64,000 bases of DNA from positions 558,001-622,000 of the forward strand of contig NZ_VLLF01000001.1 in assembly GCF_007830545.1 (NCBI RefSeq), read 5' to 3'. A program made the position numbers and the translations under genes. The notes under the pieces were generated by a model, which was not told the origin of the DNA, did no database searches, and saw nothing but the letters and a program-made list of their open reading frames with translations. Of the stretch, positions 46,023 to 56,201 are shown piece by piece; the stretch's first letter is position 1, and the number at the start of each line of letters is the position of its first letter. This DNA is from Roseibium hamelinense (GTDB lineage: Bacteria; Pseudomonadota; Alphaproteobacteria; Rhizobiales; Stappiaceae).

Positions 46023-48845
46023 TCAGTCTTCCGGGGTATCGTCGCCGGGAGCGTTCGGCGCGTCGCCGCCGTCAGGAGCCCCATCCTGTGGCGCTTCACC
46101 TTCCGGTGCCTCACCTTCTGCCCCTTCCAGATCCTCGTCCTCATCGACCTCACTAATCCCTTCGACAGCAACAACCTTTTCGTCCTTTGCCGTTTTGAAG
46201 ACTATCACACCCTGGGTCGCGCGGCCCGCGATCCGGATGCCGCCAACCGGACAGCGGATCAGTTGCCCGCCATTGGTGACCAGCATGATCTGATCGCTCT
46301 CTTCAACCGGGAACGACGCCACCAACTCCCCATTGCGGTCGTTCACGGCCATGGCCGTAATGCCCTTGCCGCCGCGGCCGGTCACCCGGTATTCGAAGGA
46401 GGACGTCCGTTTGCCGTAGCCGTTTTCCGAGATCGTCAGGATAATCTGCTCGGCCGCGCTCATTTCGGCATACCGTTCCTGCGGCAGATCGCCGGCAACA
46501 ACACCGTCTTCATCCGCGCCGTTGCCGTTTTCATCGGCTTCGCCGCGCATGGCCCGGGACAGCTTGAGATAGGCCGCCCGCTCTTCGGCGGTTACGTCAA
46601 TATGGTGCAGGATCTGCATGGAAATGACCTTGTCGTCATCCGCCAAGCGAATGCCCCGGACACCAACGGAGTTGCGGCCGGAGAACACACGCACATCCGG
46701 CACGGGGAATCGGATGCACTGGCCAGAGGCCGTGGTCAGCATCACATCGTCATGCTCGGAACAGGTGTCCACGCCAACAATACCGTCGCCGTCTTCCAGT
46801 TTCATGGCGATCTTGCCGTTGCGGTTGATCTGAACGAAATCGGACAACTTGTTCCGGCGCACGGTGCCGCGCACCGTGGCAAACATGACATCGAGATTTG
46901 CCCAGCTGTCCTCATCCTCGGGCAGCGGCAAAATGGAGCTGATCTGCTCGCCCTGCTGCAGCGGCAGCATGTTGACGAGCGCCTTGCCGCGCGAGGTCGG
47001 ACCGCCAAGCGGCAGCTTCCAGACCTTCATCTTGTAGCAAATGCCGCGCGACGAGAAGAACAGCACGGGCGTATGGGTGTTGGCGACGAACAGGCGCGTG
47101 ACGAAATCCTCGTCCTTTGTCGCCATGCCGGAGCGGCCCTTGCCCCCCCGGCGCTGCGCGCGATAGGTCGCGAGCGGCACGCGTTTGATGTAGCCGTTGT
47201 GGGACACGGTCACGACCATGTCTTCGCGCTGGATCAGGTCTTCATCGTCGAAATCGGCACCGCCCTCGGTGATTTCCGTGCGGCGCGGGGTTGCAAACTC
47301 GTCCTTGATCTCGGTCAGCTCGGTGCGGATGATGTCCTGAATGCGGGCACGCGAGCGCAAAATGTCCAGATAGTCGGAGATTTCAGAGCCGATTTTCTTC
47401 AGTTCATCATCGATTTCATCGCGGCCGAGAGCCGTCAGGCGCTGGAGCCTCAGATCCAGAATGGCGCGGGCCTGCTCCTCGGACAGTTTGTAGGTGCCGT
47501 CCGCTTGGACCATGTGGCGCGGATCGTCGATCAGCTGGATCAGCGGCTCGACATCCTTGGCCGGCCAGTTGCGTTCCATCAGTTGCCGGCGGGCAGTTGC
47601 CGGATCCGGAGCCGTTCGGATCAGCTGGATGACTTCATCGATATTGGCAACGGCAATACCGAGCCCGACCAAAATATGAGCCCGGTCGCGCGCCTTTTTC
47701 AAAAGAAAGCGTGTGCGGCGGCCGACAACCTCTTCGCGGAAGGCAACAAAAGCCTTCAACATGTCCGACAGGTTCATTTGCTCCGGCTTGCCGCCGTTCA
47801 GCGCAACAATGTTGCAGCCGAAGGAGGTCTGCAGCTGCGAGAAACGGTAAAGCTGGTTCAGGACAACATCCGGCACCGCATCGCGCTTGAGCTCGATTAC
47901 CACCCGCATGCCGGACCGGTCACTTTCATCGCGAATGTCCGAAATGCCCTCGACACGCTTGTCGCGGACCAGTTCGGCGATTTTCTCGATCATGGTCGAT
48001 TTGTTGACCTGATACGGGATCTCCGTGACAATCAGCGCATTGCGGTCCTTGCGGACCTCCTCTACGTCGACCTTGGCCCGCATTACGACCGAACCACGCC
48101 CGGTCTCATATGCGGAGCGAATGCCGGAGCGTCCAAGGATCATCGCGCCCGTCGGGAAATCAGGCCCCGGGACAATGTCCATCAGCTCAGGCAGCGTAAT
48201 GGCCGGATTGTCCATGATCGCGATTGCCGCGTCGATCACTTCGCCCAGATTGTGCGGCGGAATGTTCGTCGCCATGCCGACCGCAATGCCGCCGGCGCCA
48301 TTGACAAGCAGGTTTGGAAATTTGGCCGGCAGAACGACCGGTTCGGTCTCGGAGTTGTCGTAGTTGTCCTGGAAATTGACGGTATCCTTGTCGATGTCAT
48401 CCAGAAGCTTGTGGGAGACTTTTTGCAGCCGGCACTCGGTGTAGCGCATGGCCGCCGCGGGATCGCCGTCAACCGAGCCGAAATTGCCCTGGCCGTCGAT
48501 CAGTGGCAGCCTAAGAGAAAACGGCTGCGCCATGCGGACAAGCGCTTCGTAGATCGCGCTGTCACCATGCGGGTGGTATTTACCGATCACATCGCCGACC
48601 ACGCGTGCGGACTTGCGGTACGGCTTGTTCCATTCATAGCCGTTTTCATTCATCGAATACAGAATGCGGCGATGGACCGGTTTCAGTCCGTCCCGAACGT
48701 CCGGAAGCGCGCGTGAAACGATCACGCTCATGGCGTAATCGAGATAGCTCGCTTTCATTTCGTCGACGATTGAGATCGGCTTGATGTCGGAGGGCGAAGC
48801 GCCTGACGGTGTGCTGTTATCCTGGTCTGCCAAGGAGACACTCAT
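46023..48845 (-). CDS. gyrA: DNA gyrase subunit A
   Basis: GyrA cuts and rejoins DNA in the gyrase that introduces negative supercoils. The 940-residue protein has the N-terminal topoisomerase domain ([20 protein letters not shown]), catalytic Tyr135 in [10 protein letters not shown], the GyrA box QRRGGKG and a C-terminal beta-pinwheel. It ends in a long acidic tail rich in Glu, Asp, Gly and Pro. In the quinolone-resistance region, [18 protein letters not shown] has Ser96 (E. coli Ser83) and Glu100 where E. coli has Asp87. The ATG at 48845 has only a weak site. It is separate from, but near, the coaD-tgt block. Confidence 0.98.
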   Translation of the reverse strand: MSVSLADQDNSTPSGASPSDIKPISIVDEMKASYLDYAMSVIVSRALPDVRDGLKPVHRRILYSMNENGYEWNKPYRKSARVVGDVIGKYHPHGDSAIYEALVRMAQPFSLRLPLIDGQGNFGSVDGDPAAAMRYTECRLQKVSHKLLDDIDKDTVNFQDNYDNSETEPVVLPAKFPNLLVNGAGGIAVGMATNIPPHNLGEVIDAAIAIMDNPAITLPELMDIVPGPDFPTGAMILGRSGIRSAYETGRGSVVMRAKVDVEEVRKDRNALIVTEIPYQVNKSTMIEKIAELVRDKRVEGISDIRDESDRSGMRVVIELKRDAVPDVVLNQLYRFSQLQTSFGCNIVALNGGKPEQMNLSDMLKAFVAFREEVVGRRTRFLLKKARDRAHILVGLGIAVANIDEVIQLIRTAPDPATARRQLMERNWPAKDVEPLIQLIDDPRHMVQADGTYKLSEEQARAILDLRLQRLTALGRDEIDDELKKIGSEISDYLDILRSRARIQDIIRTELTEIKDEFATPRRTEITEGGADFDDEDLIQREDMVVTVSHNGYIKRVPLATYRAQRRGGKGRSGMATKDEDFVTRLFVANTHTPVLFFSSRGICYKMKVWKLPLGGPTSRGKALVNMLPLQQGEQISSILPLPEDEDSWANLDVMFATVRGTVRRNKLSDFVQINRNGKIAMKLEDGDGIVGVDTCSEHDDVMLTTASGQCIRFPVPDVRVFSGRNSVGVRGIRLADDDKVISMQILHHIDVTAEERAAYLKLSRAMRGEADENGNGADEDGVVAGDLPQERYAEMSAAEQIILTISENGYGKRTSSFEYRVTGRGGKGITAMAVNDRNGELVASFPVEESDQIMLVTNGGQLIRCPVGGIRIAGRATQGVIVFKTAKDEKVVAVEGISEVDEDEDLEGAEGEAPEGEAPQDGAPDGGDAPNAPGDDTPED

Positions 48846-49057
48846 TTCTTTGTTATTGCTGGCTCCCTTATATCCGATTCCGGATGGCTCACCAAATCCG
48901 CGCGTCTTTTCTAACCGTCTAATTATATCGGTATTTCAGTGACTTACACGGACTATTCACAGGTAGCCAAATTGATTTGCCCTGCGAGCTGCCCAAAACC
49001 GGCTAATTGACGTAAAACCGGCGGCAAAACCGGCTGTTTTCTGACCTTGCGGGACCC

Positions 49058-49696
49058 ATGACCGACTTCTTCATCAACGCCTTTGCAACCCTGTTCGTCA
49101 CCATCGATCCCGTCGGGCTGGCGCCCATGTTCCTGGCCGTTTCGGCTGGAATGTCGACACAAGACCGCCGGCGGGTTGCGATCCGTGCGACGGTCACAGG
49201 CGCATTGATTTTGCTGGTGTTTTACGTGTCTGGCCAGACGGTTTTGAACATTCTCGGTATTTCCGTCTCCGCCTTCCGGGTTGCAGGCGGGATCCTTCTG
49301 TTCATCATCGCAATCGAGATGGTGTTCGGCAAAAGACAAGAGCGGAAAACCGAAACCGCGGAAAAGGCCGTCGAGTCGGTCGAATCGCATCATGGTACGA
49401 TCAATGAAATTGCCATATTTCCGCTTGCGATCCCGCTGATTGCCGGCCCAGCAGCGATCTCGGCGATTATTCTGCTGTCAAGCCAGGCACCGGACACTGT
49501 GGCCTATGCCGGCCTGGGAGGTGTGATTCTGGTGATCCTTGGCCTGTGCCTGCTCGCATTCCTCGCCGCTGAACGGATTGAACGCATGCTCGGTGAAACG
49601 GCGCAGTTGGTCATTACCCGGCTACTGGGGGTTCTGCTTGCCGCTCTTTCAGTACAGTTCGTGGCAGATGGGGTGCTGGCCTTCGTGGGTCAATAA
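49058..49696 (+). CDS. MarC-family integral membrane protein
   Basis: This 212-residue membrane protein with about six helices belongs to the MarC (UPF0056) family. It shows ATLFVTIDPVGLAPMFLAVS, VAGGILLFIIAIEMVFG and IAIFPLAIPLIAGPAAISAI. Despite the name, MarC proteins are not shown to give multiple-antibiotic resistance and their role is unknown. The length is normal. It is divergent from gyrA across 212 bases that should hold both promoters. Confidence 0.93.
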   Translation: MTDFFINAFATLFVTIDPVGLAPMFLAVSAGMSTQDRRRVAIRATVTGALILLVFYVSGQTVLNILGISVSAFRVAGGILLFIIAIEMVFGKRQERKTETAEKAVESVESHHGTINEIAIFPLAIPLIAGPAAISAIILLSSQAPDTVAYAGLGGVILVILGLCLLAFLAAERIERMLGETAQLVITRLLGVLLAALSVQFVADGVLAFVGQ

Positions 49697-49810
49697 ACTC
49701 TGCGTATCCGGGAATAGAGCAAGTCTTCAAACTGAAGTTCTTATTGAAAATAGCCGCATTATTTATTGAAATATATTGTTTTAAAGTCGTCACACAACTT
49801 GACCTGATAG

Positions 49811-50179
49811 TCAGTCGAGACGGACGGTATATTCCTGATCCGAAAAGCCGTGAACGCTGTCGCGCGCTCGAATCTTGACCTCTGAAATCCCATCGGGGAT
49901 CGCGACGCCGGACAAGGCTCGCGTGAAAGGCTGTTCTTCTACATGGGGATGCAAAAGAATGCGTTCGCCGAGCACCTGACCTTCTGGACCGATGACCTGC
50001 CACAGGTCCGCATAGTGATCCCAGCCGGTGTCGCCGTGTTTGAGCGTGACCGAAAAGCGCCACGTTCCGCCGCTTGAAGAGGCTTTGGCATCAACGATTT
50101 CAACTTCCCCCCCCGCTGCGGGAACCACGCTCACAACAAGTGAAATGGCAAACACTCCGGCTTTCAATAAGTGGATCAC
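49811..50179 (-). CDS. Small exported protein of unknown function
   Basis: This is a 122-residue protein with a signal peptide (MIHLLKAGVFAISLVVSVVP, then AAGG). The mature part looks like an all-beta domain: WRFSVTLKHGDTGWDHYADL, then ERILLHPHVEEQPFTRAL and EVKIRARDSVHGFSD. The start is GTG at 50179, directly after a perfect AGGAGG; an upstream GTG at 50194 is rejected. I do not recognise a named family. Its neighbours are a convergent MarC gene and a methyltransferase gene on the same strand, without clear functional link. Confidence 0.75.
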   Translation of the reverse strand: MIHLLKAGVFAISLVVSVVPAAGGEVEIVDAKASSSGGTWRFSVTLKHGDTGWDHYADLWQVIGPEGQVLGERILLHPHVEEQPFTRALSGVAIPDGISEVKIRARDSVHGFSDQEYTVRLD

Positions 50180-50305
50180 GCAAACCTCCTGCACCGCTCA
50201 AGGCACCAATGTGCATCGGCGCGCTTATGGGCGAAAATCACGAAGCTGTCAGCTTAGTTCAACGCATGGCGGACCGAGGCGAACACACGCGTGACGGAAT
50301 CCCGG

Positions 50306-51019
50306 TTAGGCTGGTTTTTCGGCAATAACCAATATGTTTTTACCGAACAGCATGCGAAGGCCAAGCGCATCGATTTCGCGGCTTACCGGAAACACGAACT
50401 TGTCGTAGAAATTCAGCGATGCCTGGCTGCCCAAACCGTCTTGCGGATTGTAGCCCCAAAACCGAACCAAAAGAGATGCAAAGAAGCCGATGCAGTCGAC
50501 AAACCGGACCTTGTTCACCTGGAAGCCAGCTTGCTTGAGCTTTGAACAGATTTCCTTGCGGCCATACCGGCGGTAATGGCCAACGCTCTCGTCTAATCCG
50601 GAGTAAAGCACCTGAAACGCAGGCAAATAGAGCGCGACCTTGCCGCCGGGCGCAAGCTTTGCATGCATTTGCTTCAAAACGGACACATCATCCTCAATGT
50701 GCTCAAGAACGTTGGAGCTGAAAAAACCATCCAGACCATCCGGCATCGCGTCGATCGTGTCATAGACCGGAAATCCGCGCTGGCCGAGAATCGCTTTGTT
50801 CGTCTCATCGATCTCAACACAAGATGGCAAACGACCTGTCTTGTCGGCAAAGATCTCGGCCAAGGTACCAATCCCTGCTCCAAAATCGGCCACTTTCCGA
50901 CAGCCGGACAACTCGCGTACGAAGTGATTGACGATAAACGCATTGTATCCGCGCATGGACGCTTCAACATTCAGGAGTTCGGTAAGTCCGCTATAGGCTG
51001 TGTTTTCCCGCGTTTGCAC
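50306..51019 (-). CDS. Class I SAM-dependent methyltransferase
   Basis: This 237-residue methyltransferase has a SAM-binding core: KVADFGAGIGTLAEIFAD (motif I), SCVEIDE (acidic end of strand 2), FSSNVLEHIEDDVSVLKQM (motif IV region) and LAPGGKVALYLPAF. VGHYRRYGRKEI is common in sugar- or lipid-linked methyltransferases next to glycan genes. The GTG at 51019 with AGGAG seven bases upstream gives the best start; TTG at 51079 has no site. The substrate is unknown. The deacetylase and formyltransferase genes lie just upstream on the same strand, across the DksA-like gene. Confidence 0.87.
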   Translation of the reverse strand: MQTRENTAYSGLTELLNVEASMRGYNAFIVNHFVRELSGCRKVADFGAGIGTLAEIFADKTGRLPSCVEIDETNKAILGQRGFPVYDTIDAMPDGLDGFFSSNVLEHIEDDVSVLKQMHAKLAPGGKVALYLPAFQVLYSGLDESVGHYRRYGRKEICSKLKQAGFQVNKVRFVDCIGFFASLLVRFWGYNPQDGLGSQASLNFYDKFVFPVSREIDALGLRMLFGKNILVIAEKPA

Positions 51020-51153
51020 CTGGCATCTCCTGATCCGCCCCCTCGCCTGTGCGAGAAGAAGACTGCTTTCAGTTGCCAAGTGTTCCCGAAATGTGTTGCC
51101 AATCCCTTTCCATTTTTCGAACCTTACGTAAAAATCCGGAACAGGGAGGAAAA

Positions 51154-51486
51154 ATGGCGCTCACAGACAAACTCATACGGGACAAACTGCATGCTTTGAG
51201 ACGCGAGCTGGAAGATATCAGCAACCTCTCCGCTACGTCGCGGGAGCCGGTCGCCCTCGATCAGCAATCTGTCGGCCGCTTGTCCCGGATGGATGCGTTG
51301 CAGGGGCAGGCCATGGCACAGGCTTCCGAACGGCAGAGACGGACTGAAATCCAGCGCATCGACGCGGCACTTAAACGGCTTGAGGACGGCGATTACGGAT
51401 GTTGCGTTGAATGTGGAGATGACATTGCCGACAAGCGTCTCGAAATCGATCCGGCGGCAGCCATGTGCATTTCCTGCGCTCGATAG
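51154..51486 (+). CDS. TraR/DksA-family zinc-finger protein
   Basis: This 110-residue protein has a coiled-coil-like N-terminal helical part and a C-terminal four-Cys zinc finger (CVEC then CISC, in YGCCVECGDDIADKRLEIDP). DksA relatives bind RNA polymerase through its secondary channel and modulate transcription with ppGpp. Short members like this are often of unknown target. The ATG at 51154 follows GGGAGG; the ORF runs upstream but has no other good start. It lies on the plus strand between leftward genes and is convergent with the deacetylase gene. Confidence 0.9.
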   Translation: MALTDKLIRDKLHALRRELEDISNLSATSREPVALDQQSVGRLSRMDALQGQAMAQASERQRRTEIQRIDAALKRLEDGDYGCCVECGDDIADKRLEIDPAAAMCISCAR

Positions 51487-51507
51487 CCTGTTTTGCTCCC
51501 AAGAGAC

Positions 51508-52485
51508 TTAGCCCAAGGCGGCTTTTTCCAAAACAGAGACTTGATGCTGAAACTCGGCAAGGGTTCCAGGCGGCATATATCTTTCAATGACCGGAAAACC
51601 GCTCAGTTTTGCCAAGGCGCCGGTATTTTGCGCATTTAACCGGCCACGCGACAAAAGGGCTGCCCGGTACCCGCTGTCGCCGATACACCTGAGCGTATGA
51701 GGCGTAAACGTGTCCAAGCCGCCAAACGGTATGGAAAACACGTCCGAGACCGGCAGGTTCATGCGCGCCAAAACCTCTTTGTTCGCTTGTATCTGATCTC
51801 GCTGGACAGCGTTTTGGAGCGACGAAAACACATAGTGGTTTAAGCTGTGATTTCCGTAGGCAAGAAGTTCATGGCGCGGAAGATCTGTTCCGGCATCGAC
51901 ACAAAAACGAGTGACATCCTCTTGCGTGTTTCCGAACGCCGTCAGGAAGTCTGCCATCAAATCATCGATCTTCCGGCTATCGACCGCTGGATCTTTGCTG
52001 CGCTTGTAAAAATTTCCCTTTGTGATGCCATTTGCCGCGCAAAAGGCTTCGGCCCAGTCAACAAATCGTTCGACATGACCGGCACTGATCAAAAGCCTGA
52101 CTTTGTCGCGCCAGAAAATGTCACCCGACAAGGTACAACCGATCACAAAAACAGTTGCGGGAACCTGCAAGGTTTCCAGAACCGGCAGGGCTTCATCGAA
52201 GACGCTTTTGTAAGCATCGTCAAATGTGACCGAGACCGTGCCGCGCCGGTCCTCCATGTTCAGCAGGTCGTCGAGCCGCACCACATCAAAGTGCTGTTTC
52301 ATCCACTCCAGCTGCCGGAAAAGCGCATCAGGCGTCACATTGTGAAGACTGCTGCCGAGTTCGGCCGGTACCCTTGCGTAGGCGCCATGGTACAGCAGGA
52401 CATGCGAAAAGCTGCGATTTACTGATCCGTCAGCCAAACACTTGCTTCCCGTTGTCGACGGTCGCGATGTCACTGGCACCGCCAT
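51508..52485 (-). CDS. Polysaccharide deacetylase-family protein (NodB-like)
   Basis: This 325-residue carbohydrate-esterase-4-like protein has the first NodB motif TFDDAY (catalytic Asp and metal Asp) and the second as GNHSLNHY (metal His pair). HVLLYHGAYAR near the start is typical of glycan-cluster members. It should remove acyl groups from a sugar polymer or sugar lipid; the substrate is unknown. The ATG at 52485 overlaps the formyltransferase gene by 56 bases. A TTG at 52437 would reduce the overlap to eight bases and is a real alternative. Confidence 0.87.
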   Translation of the reverse strand: MAVPVTSRPSTTGSKCLADGSVNRSFSHVLLYHGAYARVPAELGSSLHNVTPDALFRQLEWMKQHFDVVRLDDLLNMEDRRGTVSVTFDDAYKSVFDEALPVLETLQVPATVFVIGCTLSGDIFWRDKVRLLISAGHVERFVDWAEAFCAANGITKGNFYKRSKDPAVDSRKIDDLMADFLTAFGNTQEDVTRFCVDAGTDLPRHELLAYGNHSLNHYVFSSLQNAVQRDQIQANKEVLARMNLPVSDVFSIPFGGLDTFTPHTLRCIGDSGYRAALLSRGRLNAQNTGALAKLSGFPVIERYMPPGTLAEFQHQVSVLEKAALG

Positions 52486-53308
52486 CGTCCTGTTGCGCGA
52501 TTGCTGCCTGAACCACCCGGTCCCGGTTTCTCAGATAGACGGAAGCCTTTCGGAAATCCCAATCCTTGTCAAAGTACAGCCTGCCGCAAGTCCATTGCGG
52601 CAAGAACGCGGCAGAACCGTCTGAAACGCGCCGGATCACATCAATCATCAGGTCCGTCCCGGTAACAATCGCCCGTGAATTGATGGTTCCAAAATCATCG
52701 CCTGCCGATACCGCTATACGGCGGCTATGGAGAATATCGCCCGCGTCTATGCCCCCGGACATCTTGTGGATCGTCACCCCGAAATACCCTGGTTCGCCCT
52801 CAACGAAAGGCCAGAAATTGGTTCGCCCGCCGCGATAATAGGGTGACAAACCCGTGTGCATGTTGAGCACAAGCGGGGCGCAGTCCATCAACCGGCGCCC
52901 GATCAAACAGGTGCCCATGACGACGATCAGATCCGGTTTTTGGGCGCGGACGAGCTCAACAAAGCGCGCGTCATTGATCGATCTGTCGTCCGGTCCGACT
53001 GCTGCAAGGTGAAGGTGGTTGTAACGGTCCGCAAAACGCTGCGTTTCTCCGCCAAACGCCGCTTTTTCCGCCCGCTTCTTTTCAGCCTTCACTGTGAGAC
53101 CGGCGTTTTTGTAGAGGACTTGAAAAACGCGTTTTTGGACTGTCCGAGCGAAATGCCGTCCCCAAGCCCGTTTAAACTCCTCTGCAGCGGACCGGCGGAT
53201 CTCCTTACCGCCGGTCACAACCCCGACAACGCCTCCCGTTTCTGCGATGATCTTGTTGCAGAAGTAGAAATGCCGGTCAGAGTTGTCCGTCAGGATGACA
53301 ATGCGCAT
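52430..53308 (-). CDS. Formyltransferase-family protein
   Basis: This 292-residue protein has the formyltransferase (Formyl_trans_N) core: PDLIVVMGTCLIGRRLM, LNMHTGLSPYYRGG (catalytic Asn and His), and GYFGVTIHKMSGGIDAGDIL with the conserved Asp. It is not methionyl-tRNA formyltransferase, as the C-terminal domain differs. Sugar N-formyltransferases that modify surface glycans have this core, which suits the deacetylase and methyltransferase neighbours. The ATG at 53308 is used, though no strong site precedes it. The amino sugar acceptor is inferred only. Confidence 0.85.
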   Translation of the reverse strand: MRIVILTDNSDRHFYFCNKIIAETGGVVGVVTGGKEIRRSAAEEFKRAWGRHFARTVQKRVFQVLYKNAGLTVKAEKKRAEKAAFGGETQRFADRYNHLHLAAVGPDDRSINDARFVELVRAQKPDLIVVMGTCLIGRRLMDCAPLVLNMHTGLSPYYRGGRTNFWPFVEGEPGYFGVTIHKMSGGIDAGDILHSRRIAVSAGDDFGTINSRAIVTGTDLMIDVIRRVSDGSAAFLPQWTCGRLYFDKDWDFRKASVYLRNRDRVVQAAIAQQDDGGASDIATVDNGKQVFG

Positions 53309-53342
53309 GGGAGACAAGCTTATCCGCGCAAAAGGGCGAGCG

Positions 53343-54917
53343 TCACTCCCACTCGATCGTGCCCGGAGGTTTCGAGGTGATGTCGTAGGTCACACGGTTG
53401 ATGCCTTCGACCTCGTTGATGATCCGGGTTGCCGTCTCGCCTAGGAATTCATGGCTGAACGGGTAGTAGTCGGCGGTCATTCCGTCTACGGAAGTTACAG
53501 CGCGCAGAGCGCAGGCGTAATCGTAAGTCCGGCCATCGCCCATCACACCGACCGTGCGCACCGGCAGAATCGCAACAAACGCCTGCCAGATCTCGTCGTA
53601 AAGGCCGTGCTTGCGGATCTGATCGATGTAGACGGCGTCCGCCTTGCGCAGGATCTCAAGTTTGTCGCGGGTGATTTCGCCGGGACAGCGGATGGCAAGG
53701 CCTGGTCCCGGGAATGGATGCCGGCCAATGAAGCTCTCGGGCAGGCCGAGTTCGCGGCCAAGCGCCCTCACCTCGTCCTTGAACAGCTCGCGAAGAGGTT
53801 CAACCAGTTTCAAGCCCATCTTTTCCGGCAGGCCGCCGACATTGTGGTGCGACTTGATCGTCACCGAAGGCCCACCTGAGAAGCTGACGCTCTCGATCAC
53901 GTCCGGATAGAGTGTGCCCTGAGCCAGGAATTCAGCACCCTCGATCTCATTGGCGTGTTTCTGGAAGACGTCAATGAACAGCTTGCCAATAATCTTGCGC
54001 TTGGTTTCCGGGTCGGACTGGCCGTCCAGTTCACCGAGAAACAGATCGCTTTCGTCGGCGTGGATCAGCGGGATGTTGTAGTTGTCCCGGAACATCGAGA
54101 CGACCTCTTCCGCCTCGTTGAGCCGCATCAGTCCGTGGTCGACGAACACACAGGTGAGCTGATCACCGATGGCCTCGTGGATCAGGACAGCAGCGACAGA
54201 GCTGTCAACGCCGCCGGACAGACCACAGATGACTTTCTTGTCGCCGACCTGCTGACGGATCTTCTCGATCGCATCGTCCTTGTAGGCGCCCATGGTCCAG
54301 TCACCGGTGAAACCGGCCAGCTTGACGAGATTTTCGTAAAGCGTCTTGCCGTTCGGTGTGTGGTGCACTTCCGGGTGGAACTGAACGGCGTAAAAATTCC
54401 GGCTGGTGTCCGCTGTAATCGCGTAAGGCGCGTTTGGCGAAGTGCCGAAAACCTCGAACCCAGGCGCGAGCTTGGCGACGTGATCGCCGTGGCTCATCCA
54501 GACCTGTTCCCTGCCGCCTGCAAACCAGCCGTTCAGGATCGAAAGATCCGACCCGGCAGGCGTCACGAAGGCGCGGCCGAATTCTGCGGTGCCGCCCCCG
54601 CCGGAAATCTTGCCACCATGCACTTCGCCGCCCAGCTGCTGCATCATCACTTGCTGGCCATAGCAGATCCCGAGGATCGGAACGCCGAGACTGTAGACGC
54701 TTTCCGGCGGGCGCGGAGACCCTTCCCGCGTTACGGAATCCGGTCCACCGGAGAAGATCACGGCCTTGGGCCCAAACGCGGCCAAAAACGCGTCGGTAAC
54801 ATTCTGATACGGGTGGATTTCGCAGTAGACATTCAGCTCGCGCAGGCGCCGGGCGATCAGCTGGGTCACCTGCGAACCAAAGTCGATGATAAGGAGGCGG
54901 TCGTGATGATGTGTCAT
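53343..54917 (-). CDS. guaA: GMP synthase (glutamine-hydrolysing)
   Basis: GuaA aminates XMP to GMP with glutamine and ATP. The 524-residue protein has an N-terminal class I glutamine amidotransferase domain (nucleophile Cys in GICYGQQVM, His in FHPEVHHT), an ATP pyrophosphatase domain with the P-loop [12 protein letters not shown], and a C-terminal dimer domain ending GTIEWE. The length is normal. It lies near guaB, which supplies its substrate, but they are separated by a TPR gene and an RNA methyltransferase gene. Confidence 0.98.
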   Translation of the reverse strand: MTHHHDRLLIIDFGSQVTQLIARRLRELNVYCEIHPYQNVTDAFLAAFGPKAVIFSGGPDSVTREGSPRPPESVYSLGVPILGICYGQQVMMQQLGGEVHGGKISGGGGTAEFGRAFVTPAGSDLSILNGWFAGGREQVWMSHGDHVAKLAPGFEVFGTSPNAPYAITADTSRNFYAVQFHPEVHHTPNGKTLYENLVKLAGFTGDWTMGAYKDDAIEKIRQQVGDKKVICGLSGGVDSSVAAVLIHEAIGDQLTCVFVDHGLMRLNEAEEVVSMFRDNYNIPLIHADESDLFLGELDGQSDPETKRKIIGKLFIDVFQKHANEIEGAEFLAQGTLYPDVIESVSFSGGPSVTIKSHHNVGGLPEKMGLKLVEPLRELFKDEVRALGRELGLPESFIGRHPFPGPGLAIRCPGEITRDKLEILRKADAVYIDQIRKHGLYDEIWQAFVAILPVRTVGVMGDGRTYDYACALRAVTSVDGMTADYYPFSHEFLGETATRIINEVEGINRVTYDITSKPPGTIEWE

Positions 54918-55155
54918 GGCGCGCTTTTATCTGCCTTTTCGGCGAAATTGAACCGAAAAAACCTTCTTTTGGCTGGTGGTCCACTCCCAGCGAATTTCTG
55001 TTGCCGAAACTCCGGGCAGCTTGTGCGATCAACAGGAAAATCAGCCCTCCGTCTTCCTTAACTCCTGAGCCTCGCCCACCATTGGACGCAAGCATTGTCG
55101 GCAAGCAAAACGATTCGCCGGCCGCACCGCCCATCGCGGCGAAAGGACCTTTGGA

Positions 55156-56181
55156 ATGACTTCTGCTGCCAGAATGGCTTTCGAGCGCGCCATCGCTCAC
55201 GAAACCAAGGGGGAAGACGACAAAGCGCTGGCAGCTTATCTAAGCGCGCTCGAACTTGCGCCCGAGGACACGGAAATCGCCTATCGCACTGCAGTCTCAT
55301 TGCTCCGCTCGGGTTTTCTCGACGAAGCGGTGTCGCAGCTGCGCCGGATCGTGTTCGCCGATCCCGAGCATGTTTCCGCCCGTGCAAGTCTTGGAAACTG
55401 CCAGCTGCTGATGGAAGACTATGAAACCGCCGAGACCAATTTTCTGGAAGTACTGAAAGCGGCGCCGGACAATAGAAACGCGCTTTATGGACTCGCGAGT
55501 GTCTATTTGAAAACCGGGCGTGCCCAAGATGCGGAAAAACCGGCTGCGCATCTGGTTGAAATCATGCCGGGCTCTGCGCCCGCATTGAGCCTTTATGCAG
55601 CTTCCAAAGCGCATGACCCGCAGGCCTCCGCGGCCGTTGCGGCGTTTCGCAAGGCTCTCCAGATCGATCCGGACTACCGCCCGGCCCTGCTTGGTCTTTC
55701 GCATGTGCTCAAACGTAGGCAGCGGATCGACGAGGCCATAGACCTGGCCGATCGCGCCATTGCCCTCAAGCCGAAGGAAATGGACGGGCTGCTCGCCCGA
55801 GGCGACGCCCTTCAGACCGCGGGCCGGCTGGAAGAAGCACGCCAGGATTTTGTTGAAGCGCTCAATCTCGACGAAAAAAACAACGAGCTGAAGGTGCGGA
55901 TCAGCGTTATCAGCCGGAAACTGGGCGAACACGGCATCGCCCTCGCCTTTGCAAATGACGCCTATGACGACAACCCGGCTGCAATCGGCGCCGGCAATGC
56001 GCTCGGCGCGGCTCTTGCCGCCCTGTCCCGTCCCAAAGACGCGCAGGCCGTGCTCACGAGTGTCGCAGCAAACAAACCCTTGCCAGAGGATTTGAGACAG
56101 CGGATCGGCGATCTTATTGTAAAACTGACCGGCGAGCGCGACTCGCCGGATAACGCCAACGATTTGGCCGCATCGACCTGA
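55156..56181 (+). CDS. Tetratricopeptide-repeat protein
   Basis: This 341-residue protein is built mainly of TPR helices, with repeats such as DKALAAYLSALELAPEDTEI, YRPALLGLSHVLKRRQRIDE and RLEEARQDFVEALNLDEKNN. No signal peptide or catalytic domain is seen, so it is likely a cytoplasmic protein-protein scaffold. An AAGGA site precedes the ATG. It is convergent with the rsmB-type gene 20 bases away. The upstream 238-base gap after divergent guaA has no other gene. Confidence 0.85.
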   Translation: MTSAARMAFERAIAHETKGEDDKALAAYLSALELAPEDTEIAYRTAVSLLRSGFLDEAVSQLRRIVFADPEHVSARASLGNCQLLMEDYETAETNFLEVLKAAPDNRNALYGLASVYLKTGRAQDAEKPAAHLVEIMPGSAPALSLYAASKAHDPQASAAVAAFRKALQIDPDYRPALLGLSHVLKRRQRIDEAIDLADRAIALKPKEMDGLLARGDALQTAGRLEEARQDFVEALNLDEKNNELKVRISVISRKLGEHGIALAFANDAYDDNPAAIGAGNALGAALAALSRPKDAQAVLTSVAANKPLPEDLRQRIGDLIVKLTGERDSPDNANDLAAST

Positions 56182-56201
56182 TCAGCTGAGCCTTCAAATC
56201 G

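Noticed and set aside
46263-48716. An 817-codon open frame on the strand opposite gyrA
   Set aside because: It is a reverse-strand shadow of gyrA, caused by GC-rich codon use; composition is His/Arg/Asp-rich and no domain is visible.
53955-55061. A 368-codon open frame opposite guaA
   Set aside because: It mirrors guaA codons and has no recognisable motif; guaA is certain.
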